The notes under the pieces were generated by a model. It had not been told where the DNA came from. It was given only the letters and a program-made list of their open reading frames with translations, and ran no database searches. Both the position numbers and the translations under genes were made by a program. A DNA stretch of 64,000 nucleotides from CAVTQY01 sp963736975. GTDB taxonomy: Bacteria > Pseudomonadota > Alphaproteobacteria > Acetobacterales > Acetobacteraceae. The stretch covers positions 1,550,001 through 1,614,000 of the forward strand of contig CAVTQY010000001.1 of assembly GCA_963736975.1 (NCBI GenBank). The letters run 5' to 3'. Positions 38,064-46,729 of this stretch are shown here, in pieces (position 1 is the stretch's first letter; every line of letters begins with the position of its first letter).

Positions 38064-39398
38064 ATGTCACTGCATCGGCGCGCGGTGCTGGGCGCCCTTC
38101 CGGCGGCGCTCGCCGCTCCACGAATTACGCGCGGCAGCGAACGCACCAAAATCATTGTATGGCACGCGATGGCCTCCACGCCCGGCGAGGAGATCGGCAA
38201 GCTGATCGCGAAATTCAACACGAGCCAGGATCGGGTCGAGGTGACCGGCCTGTTCAAGGGTGTCTACAAGGACCTGCTGACTGCGATGGCGGCTGCCTGG
38301 CGGGCCGGCGAGGCGCCGCATATCGCCCAGGTGTTCGAGGTCGGCACGGAAACCATGATGGAATCCGGGCCGGTGATCAAACCGGTATGGAAGCTGTCGG
38401 AGGAAACCGGCATCACACTTGATCCGGGCATGTATATCCCGTCGGTGCGTGGCTATTACAGCAGTGCCGATGGACGGCTGATCTCAGCGCCGTTCAACTC
38501 CTCCACCGCGATCTGTTGGTACAACCAGGACGTGTTCGAGAAAGCGGGGCTCGATCCGAACCGGTTCCCGGCCACCTGGCCGGAGGTGGTGGAACTGGCC
38601 CGCACCATTCGCGATAAGCAGGCGGCGCAGTTCCCGGTGATCACCGGCTCGGTGGTCTGGGCGCATTTCGAGCAGTTCAGCGCCATCCACAATCTGCCCT
38701 ACGCGACCGAGGCCAACGGGTTCAAAGGGCTCGGGGCCGAGCTGAAGATCAACAGCCCGGCACATGTGCGCAACCTCCAGCGCCTGCTGGACATGTCGAA
38801 GGAGGGCACGTTCCACTACACCGGGCGTGACGGATCGGGAGACGGCGCGTTTCTCTCGGGCCAGGCGGCGATCGACTTCACCTCCTCGGCGTTGCGCGGC
38901 TCGCTGATCAGCGGCGCCAAGTTCCGCTGGGCGGCAGCGCCCCTGCCCTACGACCCGCAGGTGATACGCGAGCCGATCAATTCGGTGATCGGCGGCGCCA
39001 GCTTCTGGGTGTTGACGGCGCCGAAGCGGAGCCCCGAGGAATACCGCGCCGGCGCCGCGTTCCTGCAATTCCTGCGGCAACCCGAAAACGACGCCGAATG
39101 GAGCGAAGTGACGGGCTACGTGCCGATCACCCATGCGGGTTTCGCGCTGGCACAGAAACAGGGCTATTTCGCCAAGAACCCCGGCGCCGACATTCCGGTC
39201 GGCCAGCTCAGCCGCGGTCAGGTGACCGACAATTCGCGCGGATTCCACCTCGGACGGATGGCGGAGATCCGCACCATCATCGAGGAGGAGTGCGAGAAGG
39301 CGCTCGCCGGTCAGCAAGGTGCGCAAGCGGCTTTGGACAGCGCGGTCAATAGGGGCAACAAAGTGCTGCGCGATTTTCAGCGATCCGTGAAAACCTGA
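38064..39398 (+). CDS. UgpB-like extracellular solute-binding protein
   Basis: A 444-residue type-II binding protein resembling the sn-glycerol-3-phosphate/sugar binder UgpB. A short RR-containing leader precedes the mature start near TKIIVWHAMAS; the segments PFNSSTAICWYNQDVFEKAG and PINSVIGGASFWVLTAP match the family's ligand-binding strands. UgpB normally works with UgpA, UgpE and UgpC, none of which is adjacent. It lies instead after a CUT2 importer of a different class, 39 bases downstream, preceded by AGGGAGGAG. It may be an orphan binding protein serving a transporter elsewhere. Confidence 0.88.
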   Translation: MSLHRRAVLGALPAALAAPRITRGSERTKIIVWHAMASTPGEEIGKLIAKFNTSQDRVEVTGLFKGVYKDLLTAMAAAWRAGEAPHIAQVFEVGTETMMESGPVIKPVWKLSEETGITLDPGMYIPSVRGYYSSADGRLISAPFNSSTAICWYNQDVFEKAGLDPNRFPATWPEVVELARTIRDKQAAQFPVITGSVVWAHFEQFSAIHNLPYATEANGFKGLGAELKINSPAHVRNLQRLLDMSKEGTFHYTGRDGSGDGAFLSGQAAIDFTSSALRGSLISGAKFRWAAAPLPYDPQVIREPINSVIGGASFWVLTAPKRSPEEYRAGAAFLQFLRQPENDAEWSEVTGYVPITHAGFALAQKQGYFAKNPGADIPVGQLSRGQVTDNSRGFHLGRMAEIRTIIEEECEKALAGQQGAQAALDSAVNRGNKVLRDFQRSVKT

Positions 39399-39422
39399 GC
39401 CGCGGACGCCGGGACCAGCGAC

Positions 39423-40148
39423 ATGGGACCGATGCCGCTGAACGTAGGCTGGGGCGACCTCGCGCTGCGCCTGGGACTGACCGTCGTGGCGGGCGGTCTG
39501 ATCGGCTTCAATCGCGGCGAGCACGGGCGTCCGGCCGGTCTCCGTACTACGCTGCTCGTGTGTCTTGCTGCGTCGGTCGCGATGTTGCAGGCGAACCTGC
39601 TGCTCGCGACCGCGGGCAAACCTCCTGGCGGTTTTGCGGTTGCCGACGTGCTGCGCCTGCCGCTCGGCATTCTCTCGGGCATCGGTTTCATCGGTGCCGG
39701 CGCCATTGTCCGCCGCCCCAACCTGGTCGTCGGTGTAACCACGGCGGCGACCCTGTGGTTTGTCACCGTCATCGGCCTTTGTTTTGGCGGCGGTCAGATC
39801 ACGCTGGGTATCGCCGGCACGGCGCTTGGGTTCCTGGTGCTTTCGCCGCTGAAGCTGGTGGAGCACCATTACGTGGCGCAGGACCGGAGGGCGACTCTCA
39901 TCCTGGTTTCCGAGTTGGACAGGCCGCAAGCCAGCGAGATCGGGCGCTCGCTGGCGGAGGCGGGGCTGCGGGTCGCGAACGAGTCAGTGGCGTATTCAAA
40001 CGCGGCGCGGACATGCGAGCGACGCTACGACCTTCGCTGGCGGGATCGCGGTGCGCAGATGGCGCCGCCGGCCTTCGTGCCGGGGCTTGCCGGGCGGCCT
40101 GGCATCCAGAGCGTGAAGTGGCAACCACAGGGCAGCGATCTCGGCTGA
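39423..40148 (+). CDS. MgtC/SapB-family membrane protein
   Basis: A 241-residue protein: about four hydrophobic helices within the first 140 residues form the MgtC domain (GLIGFNRGEHGRPAGLRTTLLVC, PLGILSGIGFIGAGAIVRR), followed by a cytoplasmic C-terminal domain of about 90 residues. MgtC proteins help survival under low magnesium and affect membrane potential and F-ATPase activity in pathogens; in environmental bacteria the role is unclear. I see no magnesium leader riboswitch. Its 3' end approaches the convergent peptide importer operon. Confidence 0.9.
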   Translation: MGPMPLNVGWGDLALRLGLTVVAGGLIGFNRGEHGRPAGLRTTLLVCLAASVAMLQANLLLATAGKPPGGFAVADVLRLPLGILSGIGFIGAGAIVRRPNLVVGVTTAATLWFVTVIGLCFGGGQITLGIAGTALGFLVLSPLKLVEHHYVAQDRRATLILVSELDRPQASEIGRSLAEAGLRVANESVAYSNAARTCERRYDLRWRDRGAQMAPPAFVPGLAGRPGIQSVKWQPQGSDLG

Positions 40149-40159
40149 AGCGGCATGGT

Positions 40160-41137
40160 TCAGCGAAGATGGCAGGCCGCCAGCCGGCCATCCTGCAGGC
40201 GGCGCAGTGCCGGAACTTCTTCTCGGCAGCGCGCGATCGCATACGGACAGCGCGGGTGGAAGCTGCAGCCGGACGGTGGGTCGAGCGGGCTCGGGACCTC
40301 GCCTTCCAGAATCGGACGAGCGCGTTTCGCGCGCGGATCGGGCATCGGCGCCGCCGCCAGCAGCGCCTCCGAATACGGATGCTGGGGCGAGGCGAACAGG
40401 GCGTCGCGGTCCGCCAACTCGACAATCCGGCCGAGATACATCACCGCGATCCGCTGGCCGATATGCTCGACCACCCCGAGATCATGCGAAATGAAAAGAT
40501 AAGCCAGGCCGAATGTCTCCTGCAGGTCGAGCATCAGATTCAGTACCTGCGCCTGCACCGAAACATCCAGCGCCGAGACAGGTTCGTCGGCGACGATCAG
40601 CGCCGGTTGGACACTCAGCGCACGGGCGATGCCGAGCCGCTGGCGCTGACCGCCGGAAAATTCGAACGGCATGCGTTCGAGCATCTCGGGCCGCAGTCCG
40701 ACGCGGCTGAGCAGCTCTGCCGCCCGATCGCGGCGTTCGACGGTGGAAAGCGGCTCGTAGTTCTCCAGCGGCTCGGTGATGATCTCGGCCGCGGACAGGC
40801 GCGGGTTGAGCGACGCATAGGGATCCTGGAATACCATCTGCACGCGGCGACGGAACGGGCGCATTGCATCCGCCCCTAGGGCAGTCACGTCCTGCCCTTC
40901 GATCAGGACCCGTCCTGCCGAGGGTTCCAAAAGCCGCAACACGAGCTTGCCCAGGGTCGATTTGCCGCAGCCGGACTCGCCCACCACACAGAACGTCTCG
41001 CCGGTACGAACATCGAAGGACACATCGTCCACTGCGCGCAATTCGGCCACGGTGCGGCGCAGAAAGCCGCGCAGCACCGGGAAGTGTTTGGAAAGATGCT
41101 GGGCCTCCAGGACCGGCGCGCCGGAGCCCGACATCAT
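40160..41137 (-). CDS. oligopeptide/dipeptide ABC ATPase, DppF/OppF-like
   Basis: A 325-residue ATPase with Walker A GESGCGKS (53-60), QMVFQDPYASLNPR, signature FSGGQRQRLGIARAL, and Walker B IVADEPVSALD. The C-terminal cysteine-containing extension (SGCSFHPRCPYAIARC) is typical of Opp/Dpp ATPases. The start is ATG 41137, overlapping the DppD-like stop (ATGA); upstream codons in the same frame are antisense-like. It is the last gene of a five-gene peptide importer. Confidence 0.93.
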   Translation of the reverse strand: MMSGSGAPVLEAQHLSKHFPVLRGFLRRTVAELRAVDDVSFDVRTGETFCVVGESGCGKSTLGKLVLRLLEPSAGRVLIEGQDVTALGADAMRPFRRRVQMVFQDPYASLNPRLSAAEIITEPLENYEPLSTVERRDRAAELLSRVGLRPEMLERMPFEFSGGQRQRLGIARALSVQPALIVADEPVSALDVSVQAQVLNLMLDLQETFGLAYLFISHDLGVVEHIGQRIAVMYLGRIVELADRDALFASPQHPYSEALLAAAPMPDPRAKRARPILEGEVPSPLDPPSGCSFHPRCPYAIARCREEVPALRRLQDGRLAACHLR

Positions 41138-42114
41138 CCCGCCTCGGCACGAATACAGGCGGCGCGGTGATCCGGCGCTATCGTTCGCAAGGCGGGTGTC
41201 GCGGCCCGGCAAGCCTCGATTGCCATCGCGCAACGCGGCGCGAAGGCGCAGCCGGCGATCGGTTGCGCAAGGTTCGGCACCAAGCCCGGAATTTCCATCA
41301 ACCGGCGCCGACGCCGATCGGCACCGCGGGGAATCGCCGCCATCAAGCCCCGTGTATAGGGATGCGCCGGCCGGTCGAACAACGCCGTAACTGGGGCTTC
41401 CTCCACCACCCGTCCGGCGTACATCACGATGACCCGCTGGCATGTCTCCGCCACAACCCCGAGATCGTGCGTGATCATCAGGATCGCGGCCCCGATGCGC
41501 TCTTTCAGGTCCAGCATCAGCCGCAGGATCTGTGCCTGGATCGTGACGTCGAGCGCGGTGGTGGGCTCGTCGGCAATCAGCAGTCGCGGCGAGCAGGCCA
41601 GTGCCATCGCAATCATGGCGCGCTGGCGCATGCCGCCGGAGAACTGATGCGGATAGTCCTGCAGCCGCCGGGGCGCGTCGGGGATGCGCACCAGACGCAG
41701 CATCTCCTCGGCACGCACCAGCGCCGCGGCGTGCCTGACGCCCTCATGGATGCGCACCGCTTCGGCGATCTGCTCACCGATCGTATGCACCGGGTTGAGG
41801 CTGGTCATCGGTTCCTGAAAGACCATAGCCATGCGGTTGCCGCGGATGGCCCGCATTTCGGCTTCCGACAGCCCGAGAAGATCTCGATCGTCGAAGCGGA
41901 CCGCGCCGCCGCTGACGCGGCCGTTCTTCGGCAGGAGCCGCATCACCGACAACGCGGTAACGCTTTTCCCGCAACCGGACTCGCCGACAAGGCCGAGCGT
42001 TTCGCCAGGTACAATCACGAAACTGACGCCATCCACCGCGGTCACGACCGTGTCTTCGGCAAAGAACTGCGTGCGGAGGTCTTCGACCTCCAGCAACGGT
42101 GCAGCGTCGGTCAC
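41134..42114 (-). CDS. dipeptide ABC ATPase, DppD/OppD-like
   Basis: A 326-residue ATPase with Walker A GESGCGKS (44-51), MVFQEPMTSLNPV, signature FSGGMRQRAMIAMAL and Walker B LIADEPTTALD, plus the family cysteine cluster (GCAFAPRCAMAIEAC). GTG 42114 overlaps the upstream permease stop by four bases. It pairs with the DppF-like subunit as an ATPase heterodimer. Confidence 0.94.
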   Translation of the reverse strand: MTDAAPLLEVEDLRTQFFAEDTVVTAVDGVSFVIVPGETLGLVGESGCGKSVTALSVMRLLPKNGRVSGGAVRFDDRDLLGLSEAEMRAIRGNRMAMVFQEPMTSLNPVHTIGEQIAEAVRIHEGVRHAAALVRAEEMLRLVRIPDAPRRLQDYPHQFSGGMRQRAMIAMALACSPRLLIADEPTTALDVTIQAQILRLMLDLKERIGAAILMITHDLGVVAETCQRVIVMYAGRVVEEAPVTALFDRPAHPYTRGLMAAIPRGADRRRRRLMEIPGLVPNLAQPIAGCAFAPRCAMAIEACRAATPALRTIAPDHRAACIRAEAG

Positions 42115-42980
42115 AGGGCGCGGGCGATGCGTGGATCGAGCCAGTCGCGCAAGCCATCCCCGAGCATGTTCACCGCCAGGACCACGAGAGCGAGGGCGAA
42201 CCCGGGAAAGAAAATCGTCCAGGGGGCGATGCCGAGATAGAGACGCGATCCGGCAATCATGTTGCCCCAGGTCGGGATGTTCGGCGGAATGCCGGCGCCG
42301 AGGAAAGAGAGCCCGGCTTCCACCAGGATCGCAGACGCGCAGACATAGGTTCCCTGCACCGTCAGCGGCGCGATCGTGCTGGGCAGAATGTGCCGCCGCA
42401 GGATCTTGCCAGTTCGCGCGCCGCCGGCGAGCGCAGCTTCGACATACGGTTGCTCGCGCGTGCCGAGAACAACGGCGCGAACCAGCCGCACCTCACGCGG
42501 CACCTCGGGGATGATGATCGCCAGGATGACGATGCCGACGCCGCCATTCGTCAGCGACACCAGCGCAATGGCGAGCAGGATGTTCGGGATTGCCATCAGC
42601 CCGTCCATCAACCGCATGATCACCCCATCCACGCGGCGGTCGTAGCCGGCGAGCAACCCAACGATCAGCCCGCCGACCATCGCCGCAATGCCGACCGAGA
42701 AGCCGACCAGCAGAGAGATTCGCGCGCCGTAAAGCGTGCGGGCAAAGACATCGCGGCCGAGATTGTCGGTGCCGAACCAATACTGCGCGGAGGGCGGTTC
42801 CAGCCGGTGTATCGGCGTCATCGAGTACGGGTTGCCCGAGAACAGCGGCGCGGCAAGCGCCAGCAACACCATGAGCGCAAGGACGCCGCCACCGATGCAG
42901 ATCGAGGGATTGCGGCGGGCAAAGCGGCGTAAGCCGATCTGTGCCGCACGGCGCGGAAGCGGAAGCGCGGCGTCGGACAT
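42111..42980 (-). CDS. dipeptide ABC permease, DppC-like
   Basis: A 289-residue inner-membrane permease. After a basic N-terminus come about six helices; FGTDNLGRDVFARTLYGARISLLVG is the hallmark of DppC/OppC, and the EAA loop is EAALAGGARTGKILRRHILP. The ATG shares its A with the DppB-like stop codon. Confidence 0.94.
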   Translation of the reverse strand: MSDAALPLPRRAAQIGLRRFARRNPSICIGGGVLALMVLLALAAPLFSGNPYSMTPIHRLEPPSAQYWFGTDNLGRDVFARTLYGARISLLVGFSVGIAAMVGGLIVGLLAGYDRRVDGVIMRLMDGLMAIPNILLAIALVSLTNGGVGIVILAIIIPEVPREVRLVRAVVLGTREQPYVEAALAGGARTGKILRRHILPSTIAPLTVQGTYVCASAILVEAGLSFLGAGIPPNIPTWGNMIAGSRLYLGIAPWTIFFPGFALALVVLAVNMLGDGLRDWLDPRIARAL

Positions 42981-43921
42981 CAGTAGCGAATGCGCGGGTC
43001 GATCAACGTATAAACGAGATCGACGGCAAGATTGACCAGCACATAGGCGCCCGAGAATACCACGATCACGCCTTGAATAATGGGATAATCGCGGTTGGTG
43101 ATGGCATCGACAGTGAGCCGGCCGAGGCCGGGGATGTTGAACACCGTCTCGGTAATCACCACCCCACTGATCAGCAGCGCCACACCGATGCCAATCACGG
43201 TGACGATCGGCACGCCGGCATTCTTCAGCGCATGGTGCAGCAGCATCGATCTCGCCGAAGCGCCCTTGGCGCGGGCAGTGCGCATATAATCCTCAGCCAG
43301 CACTTCCAACATGCTGGCCCGGGTGATGCGGGCGATCAGCGCGACATATGCCATGCCAAGCGCCAGCGCCGGCAGAATAAGGTGGCTGAGCCAAGGCCAG
43401 GCGCCGCCGGACAGCGGTACATAACCCTGCACGGGAAGTACTGCGAGCTTGATGGCGAAAATATAAATAAGCAGGTAGCCCACGACGAATACCGGTACCG
43501 AGAAGCCGAGTGCCGAGAACGCCATCAGCCCGCGGTCGAGCAGCCCGCCCGCGCGCCAGGCAGCCAAAACGCCCGCGCCGACCGCGAGCACCGCGGCGAA
43601 GCCGATCGTCAGCAGCGTCAGCGACAGCGTCGCCGGCAGCCGCTGCTGGATCAGCATCATCACCGGCGCCTGGGAGAAGATGGAAATACCGAAATTGCCG
43701 TGCAGCACGCGCCAGCTCCAGGTTGCGAACTGCACCGGCAGCGGCAGGTCGAGCCCGAGCTGGTGACGGATCGCGGCGATCTGCGCGGCTGTCGCATTGT
43801 CCCCGGCGATCACCGCGGCCGGATCGCCCGGCGCGATGTGAAGCAGAAGGAAGATGAACACGCCGACGACCGCCATCACGATCAGCGTGGCGCCGAGCCG
43901 GCGGGCGATATAGGCGCCCAT
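42980..43921 (-). CDS. dipeptide ABC permease, DppB-like
   Basis: A 313-residue permease starting MGAYIARRLGATLIVMAVVG with the GDPAAVIAGDNAT segment common to DppB proteins. It has six helices and an EAA-type loop (RTARAKGASARSMLLHHALK). It lies seven bases after the binding-protein stop. Confidence 0.94.
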   Translation of the reverse strand: MGAYIARRLGATLIVMAVVGVFIFLLLHIAPGDPAAVIAGDNATAAQIAAIRHQLGLDLPLPVQFATWSWRVLHGNFGISIFSQAPVMMLIQQRLPATLSLTLLTIGFAAVLAVGAGVLAAWRAGGLLDRGLMAFSALGFSVPVFVVGYLLIYIFAIKLAVLPVQGYVPLSGGAWPWLSHLILPALALGMAYVALIARITRASMLEVLAEDYMRTARAKGASARSMLLHHALKNAGVPIVTVIGIGVALLISGVVITETVFNIPGLGRLTVDAITNRDYPIIQGVIVVFSGAYVLVNLAVDLVYTLIDPRIRY

Positions 43922-43928
43922 CAGGGAT

Positions 43929-45542
43929 TCAGGTCTTGGTCACGTTCCAGAACGGGATGATCTCGGGGATCCCAATGAAGCCGTCGACATTCTTCCGCAT
44001 CGCCGCTGGCGAGACCCATTGGCCCAGGATCACCTCCGGCACGAACTCCCAGCCCAACACCGCCATCTTCACCGCGATGGCTTTACGCGCCGCTTCATCA
44101 GGGGCTGTTGCCCACTGCATGCGCAGCTTCTCGTAATCGGGGTTGCTCGGCCAACCGTACCAGCCGCTCTTGCCGTTCGCAGCCAGCGCATTCAGCGCGA
44201 TCGGGTTGCTGAACGCATAGCCGCTGCCCCAGGTGATGAACACGTCCCAGCCGCCTTTGTCGTCCGGCTCCATCACCGCGCGGCGCGTCACCACGCCGCC
44301 CCAGTCGCTGGTCGCGAGCTGCGCCTTGACACCGACTTTCTGCAACTGACCGGCAATGAGCTGGGCGGAGTTGTTCATGAAAGCGATGTTGGTGGCGTCG
44401 AGTACCAACACCGGCTCACCGCCGTAGCCCGCCTTCTGGAACAGCGCTTTCGCCGTGGCCAGATCGACCCCCTGTTTGAACCAGTCCGTGCCGGCGTCGG
44501 TCTGCATGGGGTTGTTGCATCCGAAGAAAGACGGACAGGTCTGGTAGAATTTCGGATTGCCGAATGTCGCTTTGAGAAAGTCGGCCTGGTTCAGCAGATG
44601 CAGCATGGCCTGGCGGGCATAGACCGACTCGAAGGGCGGATGCAGGCAGTTCAGCCGCGCAATGCCGACATTACCGGTCTTGTTGAGCACGTCGATCTTG
44701 ATATTCGGATCGCTCTGCAACTGCGCCAGCAAGTCGATCGGCGGCAGCTCGTAGAAGTCGATCTCGCCCGATTGCAGGGCCGCGGTCGCCGTCTGTTCAT
44801 CGGCGATGTTGTCCCAGATCACCTGATCGAGATGCACCACCTTGCCGCCGGCAAGGCCATTCGGCGGCTCCGAGCGCGGCACGTATTTGGTCCATCTGTC
44901 GTAAACATAACGATTGCCCGGACGGCTGTCCGTTTCATTGAACAGGAACGGGCCGGAGCCGATACGGGTGGTGATCTGCTGGAACGGATCGGTCTCGGCG
45001 TCCTTCTGGCGCATCATGAAGCAGACCGGCGTGACCGGGCTGGCGAGCAAGTCCAGCACAAGACCGAACGGCTCCTTGAGCGCGATGACGAACGTCTTGT
45101 CGTCCTTTGCGGAAATGTCCTTCAGAAAATTCTGCATCACCTGTCCGCCGCCGTTTCGCGCCATCCAGCGATGCAGGGAGGCAACGCAGTCGGCCGAGGT
45201 GACCGGGGTGCCGTCCTGCCAACCCAGCCCGTCCCGCAGCTCGAACGTGTAGGTGAGCTGGTCGTCCGACAGGCTGTGCTTGCCGACCATCTGCGGTTGC
45301 GGACGGAACTGTTCGTCGATGGCGAACAGCGTGTCGTACACCATCATGCCGTAATAGGCAGTGATATTGGCAGTGGTCCAGATCGGGTCGAAGACCCGCA
45401 GGTCGCCCTGCATGACCGCACGCAGGGTCACCGGGCCGGCAGCGCCGGCCGCAGGACTGCCAGGCCGCGCCGCGGCCAACGCGCCGGCTGCTAGTCCGGT
45501 CCGCATCACCGTCCGTCGTGAGATCTGCATTGAAGCCCCCAT
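43929..45542 (-). CDS. peptide-type ABC solute-binding protein (SBP_bac_5)
   Basis: A 537-residue periplasmic binding protein of the DppA/OppA (SBP_bac_5) family. A twin-arginine-like leader (ISRRTVMRTGLAAGALAAA) ends near AAGAAGP. Typical segments are TYTFELRDGLGWQDGTPVTSADCVASL and the late PGYDPEL-like region replaced by PSNPDYEKLRMQWA. Ligands are peptides, but relatives also bind glycosides, nickel or opines. Start ATG 45542 or 45530. It is the first gene of the importer operon. Confidence 0.92.
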   Translation of the reverse strand: MGASMQISRRTVMRTGLAAGALAAARPGSPAAGAAGPVTLRAVMQGDLRVFDPIWTTANITAYYGMMVYDTLFAIDEQFRPQPQMVGKHSLSDDQLTYTFELRDGLGWQDGTPVTSADCVASLHRWMARNGGGQVMQNFLKDISAKDDKTFVIALKEPFGLVLDLLASPVTPVCFMMRQKDAETDPFQQITTRIGSGPFLFNETDSRPGNRYVYDRWTKYVPRSEPPNGLAGGKVVHLDQVIWDNIADEQTATAALQSGEIDFYELPPIDLLAQLQSDPNIKIDVLNKTGNVGIARLNCLHPPFESVYARQAMLHLLNQADFLKATFGNPKFYQTCPSFFGCNNPMQTDAGTDWFKQGVDLATAKALFQKAGYGGEPVLVLDATNIAFMNNSAQLIAGQLQKVGVKAQLATSDWGGVVTRRAVMEPDDKGGWDVFITWGSGYAFSNPIALNALAANGKSGWYGWPSNPDYEKLRMQWATAPDEAARKAIAVKMAVLGWEFVPEVILGQWVSPAAMRKNVDGFIGIPEIIPFWNVTKT

Positions 45543-45550
45543 TTTGTTTG

Positions 45551-45745
45551 TTACAGATCGGCCAGTCTGATCCAGCTTCCCACCGCTCCGGCAACCAGCA
45601 CCCCCAGGACACTGGCGCCGGGAGTGAACACCCCGAGTTCATGCTCGGCTCCGAGCCACAATCCCAGCACGCAAATGCCGACCGCGACGCCGCCGATCAG
45701 GCTCGCCCTGCCCCGTTTGATCCGGCCCGCGGGGAAAGTCGCCAC
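45551..45745 (-). CDS. possible small membrane protein
   Basis: A 64-residue frame beginning with GTG, five bases after the sterol-desaturase-family gene. It has a basic N-terminus and two hydrophobic stretches (ASLIGGVAVGICVLGLWLG and LGVLVAGAVGSWIRL) that could span the membrane. Its tight spacing suggests an operon partner, but no family was recognised and the GC-rich frame could be fortuitous. Confidence 0.4.
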   Translation of the reverse strand: MATFPAGRIKRGRASLIGGVAVGICVLGLWLGAEHELGVFTPGASVLGVLVAGAVGSWIRLADL

Positions 45746-45750
45746 TGCCG

Positions 45751-46539
45751 TTATTCGCCGGCAGCCGGCAGCGACAGGTGACCGATGCGGGGATCGTCCG
45801 CGGTGTTGCGCACCCGCTTCAGGTTATGCACGACGAAGCGCGTATCGTAGCCGTTGAAGACATGGCGAAGCAGCCCACAGCCCAGATCGGAGGTGCCGAA
45901 GAACCAGTCGGCGATCGAATACGTCAGGTTGAAATTACGCTCCATCATGATCGCCGTGTTGTGGTGGGCGATGTGATGGCGGCGAATCGAGTTCACCAGC
46001 GGGATGTGGCGCACCAGCCGATCGTCCTTCACGTGACAGCAGTAATGGAACAGCTCGTAATTCAGGTAGAGCGCCACGTTTGTGATCAGCAGCAGCCAAC
46101 CGGCATTGGGCAGGCCGACCGCATAAAGGATGGCCGCCGGTGGGATCGACAGGCCTATGAACGCCACCAGCGCATACGGCGGGAAAAAGACGATGCGGAA
46201 ATCGCGGCTGCTGTCGAAGCTCGGCTCGAGGTCGGTGAAGAACTGGTGGTGCGCCAGCGTGTGCCGCTTGTAGATGCCCATGAAGCCCTTGACCGGCCGG
46301 TGCATGACATAGCGGTGGATCCACCACTCGAAGGCGTTCGAGATACCGAACGCAACGGGGATCACGAGCCACTCGTACCAGGCCGGATGATGGATCTGCC
46401 GGCAGCACAGCCATATCGCGGCGATCCCGATGGCGAAAATCAGCGCCACATGGCCCCAGCCGGAATAGGCTTTGGCGATACGGGCGCGGAAGTCGGCCCG
46501 GAAGGCCTGCTGGCGCTGGGTCATGCGCTTGCCGTCCAT
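45751..46539 (-). CDS. sterol desaturase/fatty acid hydroxylase family protein
   Basis: A 262-residue integral membrane di-iron oxygenase. The histidine clusters of the superfamily are visible: HRYVMH (75-80), HTLAHHQF (93-100), and later FHYCCHVK and HHIAHHN, set between about four helices. Members hydroxylate or desaturate lipids such as sterols, hopanoids, carotenoids or ceramides. ATG 46539 is preferred because AGGAGG is five bases upstream; ATG 46554 is possible. It is divergent from the large oxidoreductase gene. Confidence 0.9.
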   Translation of the reverse strand: MDGKRMTQRQQAFRADFRARIAKAYSGWGHVALIFAIGIAAIWLCCRQIHHPAWYEWLVIPVAFGISNAFEWWIHRYVMHRPVKGFMGIYKRHTLAHHQFFTDLEPSFDSSRDFRIVFFPPYALVAFIGLSIPPAAILYAVGLPNAGWLLLITNVALYLNYELFHYCCHVKDDRLVRHIPLVNSIRRHHIAHHNTAIMMERNFNLTYSIADWFFGTSDLGCGLLRHVFNGYDTRFVVHNLKRVRNTADDPRIGHLSLPAAGE

Positions 46540-46729
46540 GAACGCCTCCTGCATCGTGCTAACAATATTCTGCCACGCCCGGGGCCTAGGACCAAATCCT
46601 CCGCGGTGCAGCGCAGCATTTTGCCCGGCATTGCGAAATGACGGCGGGGGATTGTCGAACACCGCCCAGCAATCCCAGCTATGACGTATCTTGGCCCGCG
46701 CGCGGCCCGAGTTTGGAGGGACGTTGCAA
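46540..46729. promoter_or_regulatory. divergent promoter region
   Basis: A 190-base region between the hydroxylase and the indolepyruvate oxidoreductase. It contains Shine-Dalgarno sites for both (AGGAGG for the left gene, GGAGG at 46715-46719 for the right), but I see no clear -35/-10 pair or operator. Confidence 0.35.

Noticed and set aside
44019..45494. 491-codon plus-strand frame opposite the peptide binding protein
   Set aside because: Shadow of a well-recognised SBP_bac_5 gene; composition typical of antisense GC-rich translation.
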